Shown piece after piece: positions 25,703-36,665 of a stretch of DNA of 64,000 bases. Source of the stretch: Schistosoma mansoni (Eukaryota; Platyhelminthes; Trematoda; Strigeidida; Schistosomatidae); contig NC_031500.1 in assembly GCF_000237925.1 (NCBI RefSeq), positions 6,135,254 to 6,199,253 on the forward strand, read 5' to 3'. Each line of letters opens with the position of its first letter. The stretch's first letter is position 1. The position numbers and the translations under genes are program-made. The notes under the pieces were generated by a model that saw nothing but the letters and a program-made list of their open reading frames with translations, was not told the origin of the DNA and did no database searches.

Positions 25703-28700
25703 ATGAATAACACTTACTCCAAAGATGACGAAACCCAAGGGAAACCATCCCCGCCAAATATTACTAGTGTAACTTATGGGAATGTAGAGCTGGACTGGAA
25801 AGACTACTTGGATAAAATCCAAGAAAAAATGAATGCACAATCTAATAAAATCAATCCATTAGCTGAAGTAATTTTTAAGAAAGATTCTTCAGAAGACTGG
25901 GAAAGTGGATATATGTAATCTGTTATTTAAAAAATCCCCAACAAAATTTTTTTCTTTCCTCAATTTTCAAGTGGCTACGATCATCGATGTACATGCAAAA
26001 ACTTAGAGCCTGATACACCATATTATTTTCGAATGCGTTTTAAAAATTTGAAAGAATTTGGAAATTGGAGTGATGTGGTACATGTTCAAACCGATGGTAA
26101 GCTTATTATGATGATATTTTCAAACAAAAAAATGAATTTCTATACAATGTGTTTCACATAATAGAACTTCCTGTAACTGGTCATGAAATACATGTTGCTG
26201 TAAAACAGGGAAATGTCATACGTTTACGTGAGTTACTTGAAAAAGAGTAAGTTAACTGAACTACTAATATTAATAGTCACTTAAATCTTTGATAAATTTA
26301 AAGAGAATTTTAATATTACTAGGAGATATAAAATAGTAATTTGTGTGGTAAATGTTTAAAGGTGGGTAGATGAATCCTATAAAAAGTGATAACTTCGAAT
26401 CTCGTGAATGCGGGATCGTGGATGCGCACTGCTGAGGAATCCCACATAAGGACAAAACGGCCGTTCAGTGCTTCCAGGTTTTCCATGGTGGTCTAGCTTC
26501 AATTGATTCATGATTTCAACTATGAAAATAACTTTATTATAGCCAAAAATCGACGAATTTATTTGGGAACTTTGAGAATAGTCTCATTTCTAATGAATTA
26601 TAAGCTGACTTTATGAATTATTCAGACATAATTTTATTGTTTGATTAGAACAGTTGAAAATATAAACCATTTCGGTAATGTAACATTAAAGATCTTTTCT
26701 AGTCTTTGCAATAACCTAGATCATATGCATTTTAAATGATTTTGATGTGGGTTTGTTCTCTAAGCTGAATGGCTCAGAGAATAAACCCACATCAAAATCA
26801 CCCACATGAGTTACAAATCTCCACCGTCGCATTTTAAATGACTTTTAATCATATTTATTTTGATGTTCAACATTCTATTTATTAATGTGTTGTCCTTCTC
26901 AGACAAAAACTTTTCACTACCCAGCTGTTTTGTCTCTTGATAACTGATAATTTGACATCTTAACGTAAAGCACTTACCTTTTTTTGATTCATCATCTGGA
27001 ATACTTTAAACGTTTTTACACACTCTGTTAGAATGATCATAGCAATTATTGAATAATACGTTCAACATCAGAATTATATAAAGCTTCTTTAACAAGTTCC
27101 ATCTACAAGACTTTTTTTGTAAAGTTGATCATATCAGTATTAGATTACTAAATCACTTCAAACTCCTACTGAAAATGTTTATCTTGTAGTGGTGATTGAT
27201 ATGTTAAAGCCCATATACCATATTATAGCTTCAGGACAAGTCAATTCTCCTGTCCATTATGAGTCATGTTTTCACCTTGTTAATTATTCGCTGATTAACG
27301 CCGACTATTTTTATATGAGCGTGTGTGTACACTTCTTATCCCATTCATTGCATGTCTGTAACTTATTCTTGTCTGACTATAAATATTGATAGACGTTTGA
27401 TAAATGTGAGTTGGCTTATCCGCCATCTCCAATGCGTGTCATTTTTGTTTCGCTTGCTGATATTTACTAATGTACTTATAACTTTCTGATCTGCGTCATT
27501 TGTCAATAAAATTGTAGCTGCCGCTTCTCTTCACCTTCTGATTTTACGCACCGTTAAGATTTGTATTATAATGGTTATCGAGGTGAACGATTAGCGAAGC
27601 ACGGCACTACAATCTATTTGTTAACAAACGTATATTCTCATCTAAAAATACAGAAACTTTCTATTATTCATTATTTTGGTTTTCATAATAAGTCATATAT
27701 TACTTACTTTTAAGTGATATTTATTTCGACATTTTTATTCCTAGACAAGCATCCATTGAAGCGTTAGATGAATTAGGATTTACTGCTCTTATGTACTGTG
27801 CCCAGCGAAATCTTCCAGAGTAAGTCTGCTGAAATTAAACTTGATTATGAATCATTAACCACCAAAAAAAGAACGCTATAAATAATTTCGTCCTGTAAAT
27901 GCATTACAATGTACATACATAAAACTTTACATCAGAAACAAGATTGATAATGTAATTCGATTATTGGTCACTTTTTGATAAAAACATGACTCGTAATTTG
28001 GGGAATATATTCATGTTAGTAGGTTCATAAATATTTCCTTCTCTTTTTTTTCTACCCGAAGTTTGTGCTGATGATGTCGTTTAGAAGGACGATAAAAGCT
28101 CCACGACCAAACCATCCAGCTCAGAGAACAAACCTACATTAAAATCACCCACCTGAGCTACAAATCACCTCCGCTATTTCCTTCTCTCTACATAACTTAT
28201 TATTTGGTATTGTAAAATCTCAAAAGATGTCTAAATATCCATCATGGACTATTTTTAATTAGACAACGAACAAAAGCAGTTAGAAGTCAGAGAAATAGGA
28301 TTGTTTAAGTATGATATAAAACTACAAAATTTAGCGAGTTTTGCAACTCTCTATTATTAAGGAACATGCATTTTCTACGATATACTAGTTGGAAGTCTTA
28401 GATAATCATTAATGAATTTCTGTTGAAAGAACCTTGCTAACTGAAAAGTACTAAACCACTGTTTTGTCATAGTTGTGCACTCATTATAAATCATTATTGA
28501 CGAACAACTTTGATATATAGAGATTTCTTGTCAAGGAGGAAAAATGTAATGGTTACTATTGCTAGTGAATATTCATAGATAAGTCACAGTAAAACATAGA
28601 TGTAGTCTTCTAATTCGTTTGAATTTATCGGAAAGGGGTATTTATTTCTTTAAGCATATTCAGGATGTCTTGGAAATTTATGATAGCACCACAGATTAAC

Positions 28701-31700
28701 TTCTTATTTGGACACACAAGTCATGCAAAATGTAATTTTGTTTTGTACAAAAATTGGGTTTCAATTTAGTGTCAGAAGGGGTTTTGTGGAGATTTCAGTA
28801 TTTTCATAGTTGAATCGCGAGTGCGGGATCGTGGCTTTGCACTGCTGAGGAGTCCCATAATAGAATGGAACGGCCATCCAGTGCTTTCAGGTTTTCCATG
28901 GTGGTCTAGCTTCAGTTGACTCATGATTTCAACTGTTAAATTTAGTACTCAATTCTTCAGTGTCTATCGAAGTTTATGGACAAAATGATTTGATTGGATT
29001 GTTAACCAGCACTTGCAAACTAAGTAAACACCGATCTACACTGATCAACATATTTATCATTTAAACAACTCATAATGAACCTTGCAGTTATCTCGGTTAA
29101 TAAAATGGAGCGTCGGGATAACAAGTGGATGAAGTAACTTAAATATAGTTCAGCTTATTGAAGTGTTTTTTTAAATACCTCTTAAAAAATTTGAAAATCT
29201 AAGAACGATAGGAAATTTTCAGACGATATTACAAACTATCCAGTACTAGTGTCTGTTATTCATTCTTTAGTCGGTCTAAAATTCAGTGACATTATCGATT
29301 AATATTCTTTAGATTCAGAACTTTTTATTGTATCCAATTAGTAAGTATCATTAAGTACCTGAATTCTCTCTTGATGTGATTTTTGAAAGTAAAGACTATC
29401 GATACTATTCCTAGACATTAATAACAATTATGTATAATAAAATATGTATATTAGAAAATAGTTGTTGCATCCACATTATCTACAGTGTCCATCTAGTAAC
29501 TGAATGCTTTCTTCATATTTTTTTTTACAGCATAATGTCAATTTTACTTGAAGCTAATGCAAATACGGAGACAGAATCAAGTACAGGGAAAACTGCGATT
29601 ATGTTTGCTGCTTTCAAAGTTAGTAGTTTTGTTTTAAATGAAAACTTACTTACGGTTAATTTTGATGATATACCATCAGCTTACTTCATATGACTTCTTA
29701 AAAAGTAACTTTCAAGAAGCGGAGATAAAAGGGTAATTCGCAAATTAAAGATATTTTACATTTGATCAGAATTGCTGCGACGATTTGATGATGTACGCTA
29801 TAAGATATGTTTCAATCAAAATTAACTAACACTCCCACACGACGATGGTCTTTATTCACAGAAATTCGTTCAATAATCCATGAAAGTTGTTACTATTTGT
29901 CCGATTCTTTTATATCTGTTTTGCGATCGGTTGATCATAAGTTCTATGTTATTTCAACTTAGGTATTCCCCTTATGCCTTGGATGAGATCGGCATAAGTG
30001 AGAAATCGAAATCTGTACCTCACTTTTAAAACTATTGATTACAATTTTGTAGTTAAGAACAAATAACAAGAAAATAGTTATGGCTAATTGTTATCATTTC
30101 ATGTAATTACTCCAAAGTATGTTGAAAGGATTTTAGAAGAACCTAAACCAAAAAGATGACAACACTAGATAGCATCAACAACTGTAAGATTAGATTGAGT
30201 CTGAAAGTATACAATCCTATATTTGAGGAAACTTTAGGAAGAATGATTGGAAATCACTTACACTGGGACAGATGCATTCAGTTTTAGTCTTTATCAAAAT
30301 CTTGAGTTTATAATTTCATAAATTATATTGCCCAGTTTTATTTGTTATTTTCAAACTATCCTCTATTTGTTTACCTGTCAATTCTATTATCATTAACGAT
30401 ATTGTTAAAATTTGAACTATTATACATACGTACGTGGTTTTAGATCACTTCTAATCGACTAGGTAGATCAGGATTATGGATCTAATATTTACAATGTAGT
30501 TTACACAGGTTTATTTATGTGCATAAACTTATTATTTCATGTTTATCATTTATACAGTAGGTAGTCGTAGAGTTCATCAAAATAATACTACCAATGTTTA
30601 CAATACATGGAGTTGCTTCAATGAACTAATAAAACACACTCCTGTTAAGAATTCCTGAAATCTGCTCACACTATATTATACATATATAGGATCTCGTTTT
30701 ATATCACAATCAAACTCACTAGCTATATCATGTGTGTAAAATAAGTTAACTAACAAACAATTACATTACTGAAGTTCGACATTAACACCGTTGGATGCCG
30801 GCTCAGTGGTCAAGCGCTCGATATAGTCCTTATGACAAAAGTTGATATAGAATAAATGGAATGTGTCTCTCAGTGGAATCCATGACGCTCATGGAGTCAT
30901 ATGTGGTGCTCATCGGCTGGATGTACCTGCAAACATTACTGGGTTGGATTCCCAGAGCGAATATCAACTCTGGTATGCAAGTACATCCAGCTGACGATTT
31001 TCAAGTAAAACAAAACGCTAATCCTGGATTTCACTGCTAACAACTATTCATATCTGCCTAAAATAATGTTTTCATATTTAGGGAAACATTGAATGTATGG
31101 AATTACTACTTGAATATGGAGCTGATGTAAATCACTCAGATAAAAATGGTTTGACCGCTTTACATATAGCTGTAGATGGAGAGCAACCAAGAGCAATCAG
31201 ACTGTTGGTTAAATCATCTTCTAATTTAGAAGCTAAGGATAACAATCTTGGATGGACGCCTTTATTACGTTGTGGTAAATTTATTTGATAACTATATATA
31301 TACTTTTTAAAAAGGAAATTGTATTTTTAGAAATCTCGATGGTTTAAATTAAAATAAATCCAACATTTCACTCGACAGTCTGGCCCAAGTTTATTTTGTT
31401 ACTGAAGGAAGCCTAGACCAGATGTTTGATCTATTTTAACTTCAATAGCCGAAATTTCTTAGTTGATATTAGTTTATTATGAACGTCGCATTCAGTGTCT
31501 GCAATGTTCATGTAAAACATGCAAGTTATGATGATTTTCTGTAAAAGGTTCTCATTTTATTAAATTAGTGTAAGGATGTTCGTAGTTTTTTTTACTATCT
31601 CTTAGATTAGTAGTATAAGCTGTTAGGTTAAAAAAAGAATCTGCGTTCTGTCGACTTTAGTCATATTAGATGCTGAAGTTGATCCAAACCAATACTATGA

Positions 31701-34700
31701 TCTGTTGAGTTGGACACAGTAACAAATGTTATTGTGAATTTTCTTCCCTTAATAATATTGTGATATGACTATGCCACATAAGTGACGCAGATTGATACTC
31801 ATCACTGTGTTTTATAGAATACTATATGTCCTATAATGTTGACTGATTTCACTGTCTTTCTTAAGAAAAACACTCTCACTCAAAGTTTCACCTACTTCCC
31901 TCTTACCTATGTGTTACTATCATAGTATGTGTTATTTTATATTATTCAGTTATAATCAATCCACTCGCTTATTAGAAGCATCTTTTATCATTTAGTGTCT
32001 TATCTTTCATCCATTTAGTATACATCACAACTTTAGGATTCACTATAATACCTATGAAAACTGAAATTTTTGCAAAATCAAACTACTGTGATATTTGAAT
32101 TGATCAATCTCCGTAAGAACGTAAAATCATTAAGAAGACCTCTTAATATAGAATAAAATTTTGAGCAAAGAACAATTTGGACAAGAGTAGCCATGGAATC
32201 TAGAGTTGACACTTTATTTAGAACAGATTAGAATATCATATCACTTCTGAATACCAACAATGAGAAAGTAAAAATCTTACAACTAACAATCCTATCACAT
32301 CTGCTGAATATTTCGAATGCTTTTCAAGTCAATATTATACTACGCCTTTTGAGTATAAACAAAAATCAAGTTCAATATGAAAAACCTGAAATGTAAGAAA
32401 ATCTTGACTGACGAATCCCAAATAGGATAATATATTACAATTTTCTATCCAGCAGCAGTAGGTCTCAATATAAACAAAGGGAAAAGCAAGACTCTCCGAT
32501 ACAATACAGCATGTATTAATCGAAATACACTTGACGGAGAAGCTTTGGAGGATGTGAAAACCTTTACATATCTAGGCAGCATCATCGATGAACACAGTGG
32601 ATCTGATGCGGATGTAAAGGCGCGGATGGGCAAAGCAAGAGCAGAATATTTATAACTGAAGAACATCTGGAACTCAAAACAATTGTCAACCAACGCTAAA
32701 GTCAGAATTTTCAATACAAATGTCGAGACAGTTCTACTGTATCGGGCGGAGATGTGGAGAACTACGAAAGTCATCATCCAGAAGATACAGGTGTTTATCA
32801 ACAGTTGTCTACGCAAGATACTTCGGATCCGATGGCCAGATAATATCAGCAACAAGTTACTGTGGGAGACAACAAACCAAATTCCAGCGGAAGAAGAAAT
32901 CAGGAAGAGGCGCTGGAAGTGGATAGGACACACATTGAGGAAATCACCCAACTGCGTCACAAAACAAGCCCTTACATGGAATCCCGAACGCCAAAGGAGA
33001 AGAGGAAGACAAAGAACACATTACGCCGAGAAATGGAGACAGACATGAGAAGAATGAAGAAAAATTGGACAGAACTAGAAAGGAAGGCCCAGGACAGAGT
33101 GGGTTGGAGAATGCTGGTCGGCGGCCTATGCTCCATTGGGAGTAACAGGCGTAAGTAAGTAAGTTCTATCCCAAATATCAGAATTTCGTCTCTAATATTA
33201 CGAATGGTTAGACAGTCATGTCAACGTATGTATCACAAGTGTTATCCAAAAATTCCTATTTCAAAATTTATAGATTTCACTGGAAGTGCATTAAACGGTT
33301 TCACTTTTATTTTTCATACAAAATAATAGCCGCTTTAAAAAATAATGGAAATGTAGAGGTAGCCAGAGAATTAATTAAGCTAAATGCTAACATTGATGCA
33401 CAAGATCGTGACGGTAAAACTGCACTACATAATTGTATTCTACTTGGACACATTGATTTATGCCGGTTTCTGTTAGAAAACAATGCCAATAAGAATTTGA
33501 AAACTAACGTAAGTAAACTTTTTGGGAAGTCTTAAGTATTTTGTTTCATTGTTGGTCATCAACAAACGCAAGAAGCCATTTATTTAAGTAACTTTATTAG
33601 AATATTGTGTATTACGAACTGAAATATCTTGATTATCTGAACGTATTGTGGTGTGGTCTACTTATATCTACATTAGTATGTGGTGATGGTCAGATATAGA
33701 ATGTATTTTGGCAGAAGATCGATAAAGAAAGAACAGGAATGAAGCTCAATCGGTATGAAAATGCTAATCAGTGAAATCAGAGAAGATGGACTGATATTTG
33801 CAGAAGGAACAGTGAAGATTGAGACAATTGATTGTTGTTTTGCAAATTAACTGTTTACTGTATGGTTATCAGAATTTAGTCAGATAGTCTGTAATTTGTG
33901 CTCTAATACATCCGGTTGTTCCCAACCGGTGTCCTGTTTACGTCAGTATTATATACTTAGAAAATAAGTTAATGAATGTTAAATTTCGTCAAAGCATCCA
34001 TTCATTATGTTCGTATACTGTGACTCTGAATACATTGGTAGAGATCCAGCTAACCATAATAAAGTTACTTAGAAAGACAATATAGTTGACAAACACCATT
34101 TTTTAATGTAAAGTATGGATTAATTTAAAAATGACGACTTTTCGTCAACTAATACATTTAAGTAGATAAGCTACTCAAGAAATCTATCCATATCTATCTA
34201 TCTATGGGAAAGAACTTGAGAGTGGACCTTACCTTGGTTTCTTACAGTTTTTAATCAATTAGCTTTAAGTATCTAGGATGAAGTATTAGATCAAAGAATT
34301 CGAATCAAACAAAAAACACTTAAGAAGTTTTCTAAATAGATATTACGTAAAATACTGTAGATACGACCTGATAATACTTGTGTATTCTTCGGACTGATGT
34401 TGAATAGTGACCGAATTCAGAGGAAGATTGATACAGAACTTACAATAAGGTTTGAAAGTACATTTCTCACGGTGGAATCAGTAATCCTAATAACGCTGTA
34501 AGAGCACAAACAAAATTACATAAGTACATTTCATAGCAGACTCACTAAAAAAACAGGATGCCTGCTTGCTTATCGGACATAATCTAGGATATCAACATAC
34601 TATAAACATGACGGACAACTTTCTAAAATGTCTAACTCCAAATAAATGTAATAAACAAAATCAAAATGATCAATTTTTAGTGGTGAAATTACAACCACCT

Positions 34701-35933
34701 TCCAATGAAATAAAACAGTAACCTCCTTTCACTTTTTTTATCTACAATCACAAATCAAAGACTTTAGCTAGAGAAGGTTCTGTTCTCCCGTGTATATTAA
34801 TATTCATTGAAGAGAATTCAGATTTTAGAGAAGGCAAAAAGATTTAATAAATTCACTACATTGAACAAATTATGCCATCCGTACTTTATTTAAATTAAGA
34901 AAACTATCTAATATAGGCTCAAACATATTCGCGGAATTTTTGAAGTGTGACATTAAACAGTTGGATACCTGCCTCAGTGGTCTACAGGTTAAGCATTTGC
35001 GCGCGAGACCTACAGGTCCTGGGTTTGAATCCCGCTAGCAGGGTCATGGATGCGCACTGCTGAGGAATCCTATACTTGGACGAAACGGCTGTCCAATGCT
35101 TCAAGGCTTTCCATGGTGGTCTAGCTTTAATTGACTAATCAATTCAATTATGAAAAAGAATACTGAATTACTTAGACTTAGATTCCATCAATAATAATCT
35201 CTTTTAGTTACCATTAGTTTCTGTCACAAAGCATTTTAGTGTAAGTGAAAGCACATATTACTTATTATCTTTCAGTCATTCAAATATTCATAAGTTTTAC
35301 TTCCTGACCTTCAATACAGGCTTTAACGAAAACAGCAAGTTGATTTAACTAAATGGTTGTTTTTAAGCCCAAATTTACATCCAAGTGCCTTCAAATCATA
35401 TGATTCTAGTGGAAAGCAGTGACCAGTGGAGTTCAACCAAGTCTGTTGTAGAGATATCAACTCACTGAAGACAATTGGAGGACGGTTGCTTAAAGTCGTG
35501 GATTGGTTGAAGTTAGACATTAACACCATTGGATGCCGGCTCAGTGGTCTATCGTTTAAGTGCTCTGGCGCGAGACTGGTAGGTCCTGGGTTCGAATCTC
35601 GCGAAGCGGGGTCGTGGATGCGCACTGCTGAGGAGTCCCATAATAGGACGAAACGGCCGTCTAGTGCTTCCACGTTTTCCATGGTGGTCTAGCTTCAATT
35701 GACTCATGAATTCAATTATGAAATTACTAAATTCTCCACAAAACCCCTTCTGATTATTCTTTTTTCATCTGTATTTGTAATTGTAGAATGGACATAATGC
35801 ATTGGTACTAAGTGAATCTGTTGGAAATCAAGTAAGTAAGATTCATTTCATTCAACGAAAATTCTTTTTTTTTCCAAACTAGAAAATTCAAAAATTAATC
35901 AAAGAATTCGTCAATCATAGTAAAACTTGGTAA
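25703..35933 (+). CDS. FANK1: Fibronectin type III and ankyrin repeat protein, FANK1-like, nine exons
   Basis: Exons: 25703-25914, 25972-26096, 26165-26246, 27745-27819, 29531-29618, 31082-31274, 33330-33508, 35787-35831 and 35883-35933. All junctions are GT-AG and all phases agree. The sum is 1050 nt, or 349 aa, close to vertebrate FANK1 (about 345 aa). Residues about 16-112 form a fibronectin III domain (YYFRMRF, then WSDVVHVQT). From about residue 117 to 340 run ankyrin repeats ([56 protein letters not shown]). FANK1 in mammals is a testis-enriched nuclear regulator; whether that holds in a fluke is unknown. A splice acceptor (TTTTTATTAG) lies about 10 bases before the ATG, so a 5' UTR exon or spliced leader is likely. 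The first introns are 57 and 68 bp; later ones are 0.05-2.3 kb and full of SINE and LINE inserts. The TAA stop is embedded in a donor-like sequence (TTGGTAAGTA), so an extra 3' exon cannot be excluded. Confidence 0.9.
26397..26528 (+). repeat. Truncated hammerhead SINE (copy a)
   Basis: 3' two-thirds of the SINE seen in full at 35.5 kb, in FANK1 intron 3 and in the sense direction. It keeps the B-box remnant (TCGAATCTCG), the ribozyme region and the shared TTTTCCATGGTGGTCTAGCT block, then the tail. Confidence 0.8.
26426..26471 (+). ncRNA. Hammerhead ribozyme relic (copy a)
   Basis: Stem I arms GCACTG and CAGTGC pair fully and CTGAGGA is intact. The GAAA core element reads AAAA and one base of stem II has changed, so catalysis is unlikely. 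Confidence 0.65.
26737..26800. repeat. 25-bp inverted repeat at the edge of a dispersed-repeat fragment
   Basis: The arms 26737-26761 and 26776-26800 pair over 25 bases with a single G-T wobble and a 14-base loop. The right arm belongs to the dispersed repeat seen at 10.2 and 28.05 kb, so the left arm is an inverted copy of the same sequence: a fold-back. Confidence 0.85.
28051..28176 (+). repeat. Dispersed repeat, family unnamed (copy 2)
   Basis: Matches 10203-10333 over nearly its whole length with scattered substitutions. It lies in FANK1 intron 4. Confidence 0.7.
28778..28945 (+). repeat. Hammerhead SINE fold-back (copy b)
   Basis: Begins with an inverted piece of the SINE tail (GGGGTTTTGTGGAGATTTCA, then TTTTCATAGTTGAA). 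It switches directly into the sense strand at the B-box side (TCGCGAGTGCGGGATCGTGG) and runs to the 3' tail. FANK1 intron 4. Confidence 0.75.
28839..28884 (+). ncRNA. Hammerhead ribozyme relic (copy b)
   Basis: Stem I pairs (GCACTG/CAGTGC) and CTGAGGA is intact. The right side of stem II and the GAAA element are mutated (GAATGGAAC instead of GGACGAAAC). Inactive in appearance. Confidence 0.6.
30772..31068 (+). repeat. Chimeric SINE: hammerhead-SINE head joined to an Smalpha-like body
   Basis: Starts as the 35.5 kb SINE (GACATTAACACCGTTGGATG, then CCGGCTCAGTGGT). It then changes to Smalpha-type sequence: a B-box-like GGTTGGATTCCCAG, TATCAACTCTGGTATGCAAG, and a decayed hammerhead with CCAG/CTGG stem I arms around CTGACGA. 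It ends in the Smalpha 3' tail ATCCTGGATTTCACTGCTA. It lies in FANK1 intron 5, directly before exon 6. Confidence 0.65.
32440..33167 (+). mobile_element. LINE 3' fragment (reverse transcriptase C-terminal tail)
   Basis: Conceptual blocks [79 protein letters not shown] and [17 protein letters not shown] appear in order with one stop and frame shifts. It is the 3' end of a LINE. The element ends in a TAAG tandem (33152-33164), a typical LINE 3' terminus. It sits sense-oriented in FANK1 intron 6, ending about 165 bases before exon 7. Confidence 0.9.
34949..35155 (+). repeat. Hammerhead SINE (copy c)
   Basis: Nearly full copy in FANK1 intron 7. It has an A-box-like CTGCCTCAGTGGTCTACAGG, a B-box GGGTTTGAATCCC and the ribozyme region. 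The TTTCCATGGTGGTCTAGCTT block and the tail follow. Confidence 0.85.
35054..35099 (+). ncRNA. Hammerhead ribozyme, core intact (copy c)
   Basis: Core elements CTGAGGA, GAAAC and the cleavage triplet GTC are all present. Stem I arms GCACTG/CAATGC carry one C-A mismatch, and the outer pair of stem II is lost (ATCC/GGAC). Stem III is two base pairs with a four-base loop. It could be weakly active. Confidence 0.7.
35505..35755 (+). repeat. Full hammerhead SINE (copy d), tRNA-derived
   Basis: The best copy in the window. The head is TTAGACATTAACACCATTGG. The pol III A box is in CCGGCTCAGTGGTCTA and the B box is GGGTTCGAATC. Then come the ribozyme, the CATGGTGGTCTAGCTTCAAT block, and the tail ending CTCCACAAAACCCC. 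Sequence before the head (about 35426-35504) may belong to a longer element. Located in FANK1 intron 7 in sense orientation. Confidence 0.85.
35613..35674 (+). ncRNA. Hammerhead ribozyme with intact core and extended stem I (copy d)
   Basis: Core: CTGAGGA, GAAAC and GTC. Stem II is GTCC/GGAC with loop CATAATA. Stem III is two pairs closed by GGCC. Stem I has an inner helix, GCACTG/TAGTGC (last pair G-U), a small internal loop (TGC opposite T) and an outer helix, CGTGGA/TCCACG. Predicted cleavage is after GTC, at 35661. The family knowledge is that schistosome Smalpha ribozymes have this short stem III and may work as dimers; here ACGGCCGT is self-complementary, which fits dimer formation. Confidence 0.85.
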
Positions 35934-36051
35934 GTATGTTTCATTATATCATTGTATAGTAACCATTGAAAGTTTAATTCAAACAAATATTGAACCTTAA
36001 TGATAACTTAGTTATTTATTCCTAGTTCTAAGATATTTAATACATTAATAT

Positions 36052-36057
36052 AATAAA
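36052..36057 (+). promoter_or_regulatory. Polyadenylation signal AATAAA of the FANK1-like gene
   Basis: AATAAA lies about 120 bases after the proposed TAA stop and just before a SINE fold-back. Its position supports ending the gene at 35933. Use is inferred. Confidence 0.4.
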
Positions 36058-36073
36058 CAAATAATCATAATTA

Positions 36074-36330
36074 GAAGGGGATTTTGTGAAGATTTCAGTA
36101 TTTTCATAGTTGAAATCATTAGTCAATTGAAACTAGACCGCCATGGAAAACGTGGAAGCACTGGACGTCCGCGAGATTCGCGAGGCGGGTTAGTAGATGC
36201 GCACTGCTGAGGAGTCCCACAATAGGACGAAAAGGCCGTCCATTGCTTCCGGGTTTTCAATGGTGGTCTAGCTTAGATAGAATCGTGAATTCAATTGTGA
36301 AAATGCTATAATCTCCACAAATCTCCATAC
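36074..36330 (+). repeat. Hammerhead SINE fold-back (copy e)
   Basis: The left arm (36074-about 36171) is the inverted 3' half of the SINE. The right arm (about 36236-36326) is the same half in sense. Between them lie the B-box side and the ribozyme. It is just past the FANK1 polyadenylation signal. Confidence 0.8.
36201..36246 (+). ncRNA. Hammerhead ribozyme relic (copy e)
   Basis: CTGAGGA, stem II (GTCC/GGAC) and GTC are kept. GAAAC reads GAAAA, which breaks stem III, and stem I has one mismatch (GCACTG/CATTGC). Probably inactive. Confidence 0.6.
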
Positions 36331-36665
36331 TGATGCTAAACTTTCACTTGGAATAATAGGCAACCGTTGAAAGCAATAAAAACATTTTATCCCACTGTAA
36401 TCGTTTATTATTCATATTCTTTTATGGTAATTGAAGCTTTCTAGTGGTTTATTATTAACATCTCTTTATTGTTTCATAATGAGAATTATTTTTATACGTA
36501 AAGTTGGTCTGTGGATAACGTTTTGTTCAATTTTAATTCTTGGAATTGACGTATCTAATAGAAGAAAAACAGTATTCAAATTAATATATTTACTAAATTA
36601 AAATACATACTAAAACCGTAAAATAAAAACATTATCATACTCATTAAAAGGCTAAGTAAACCATC

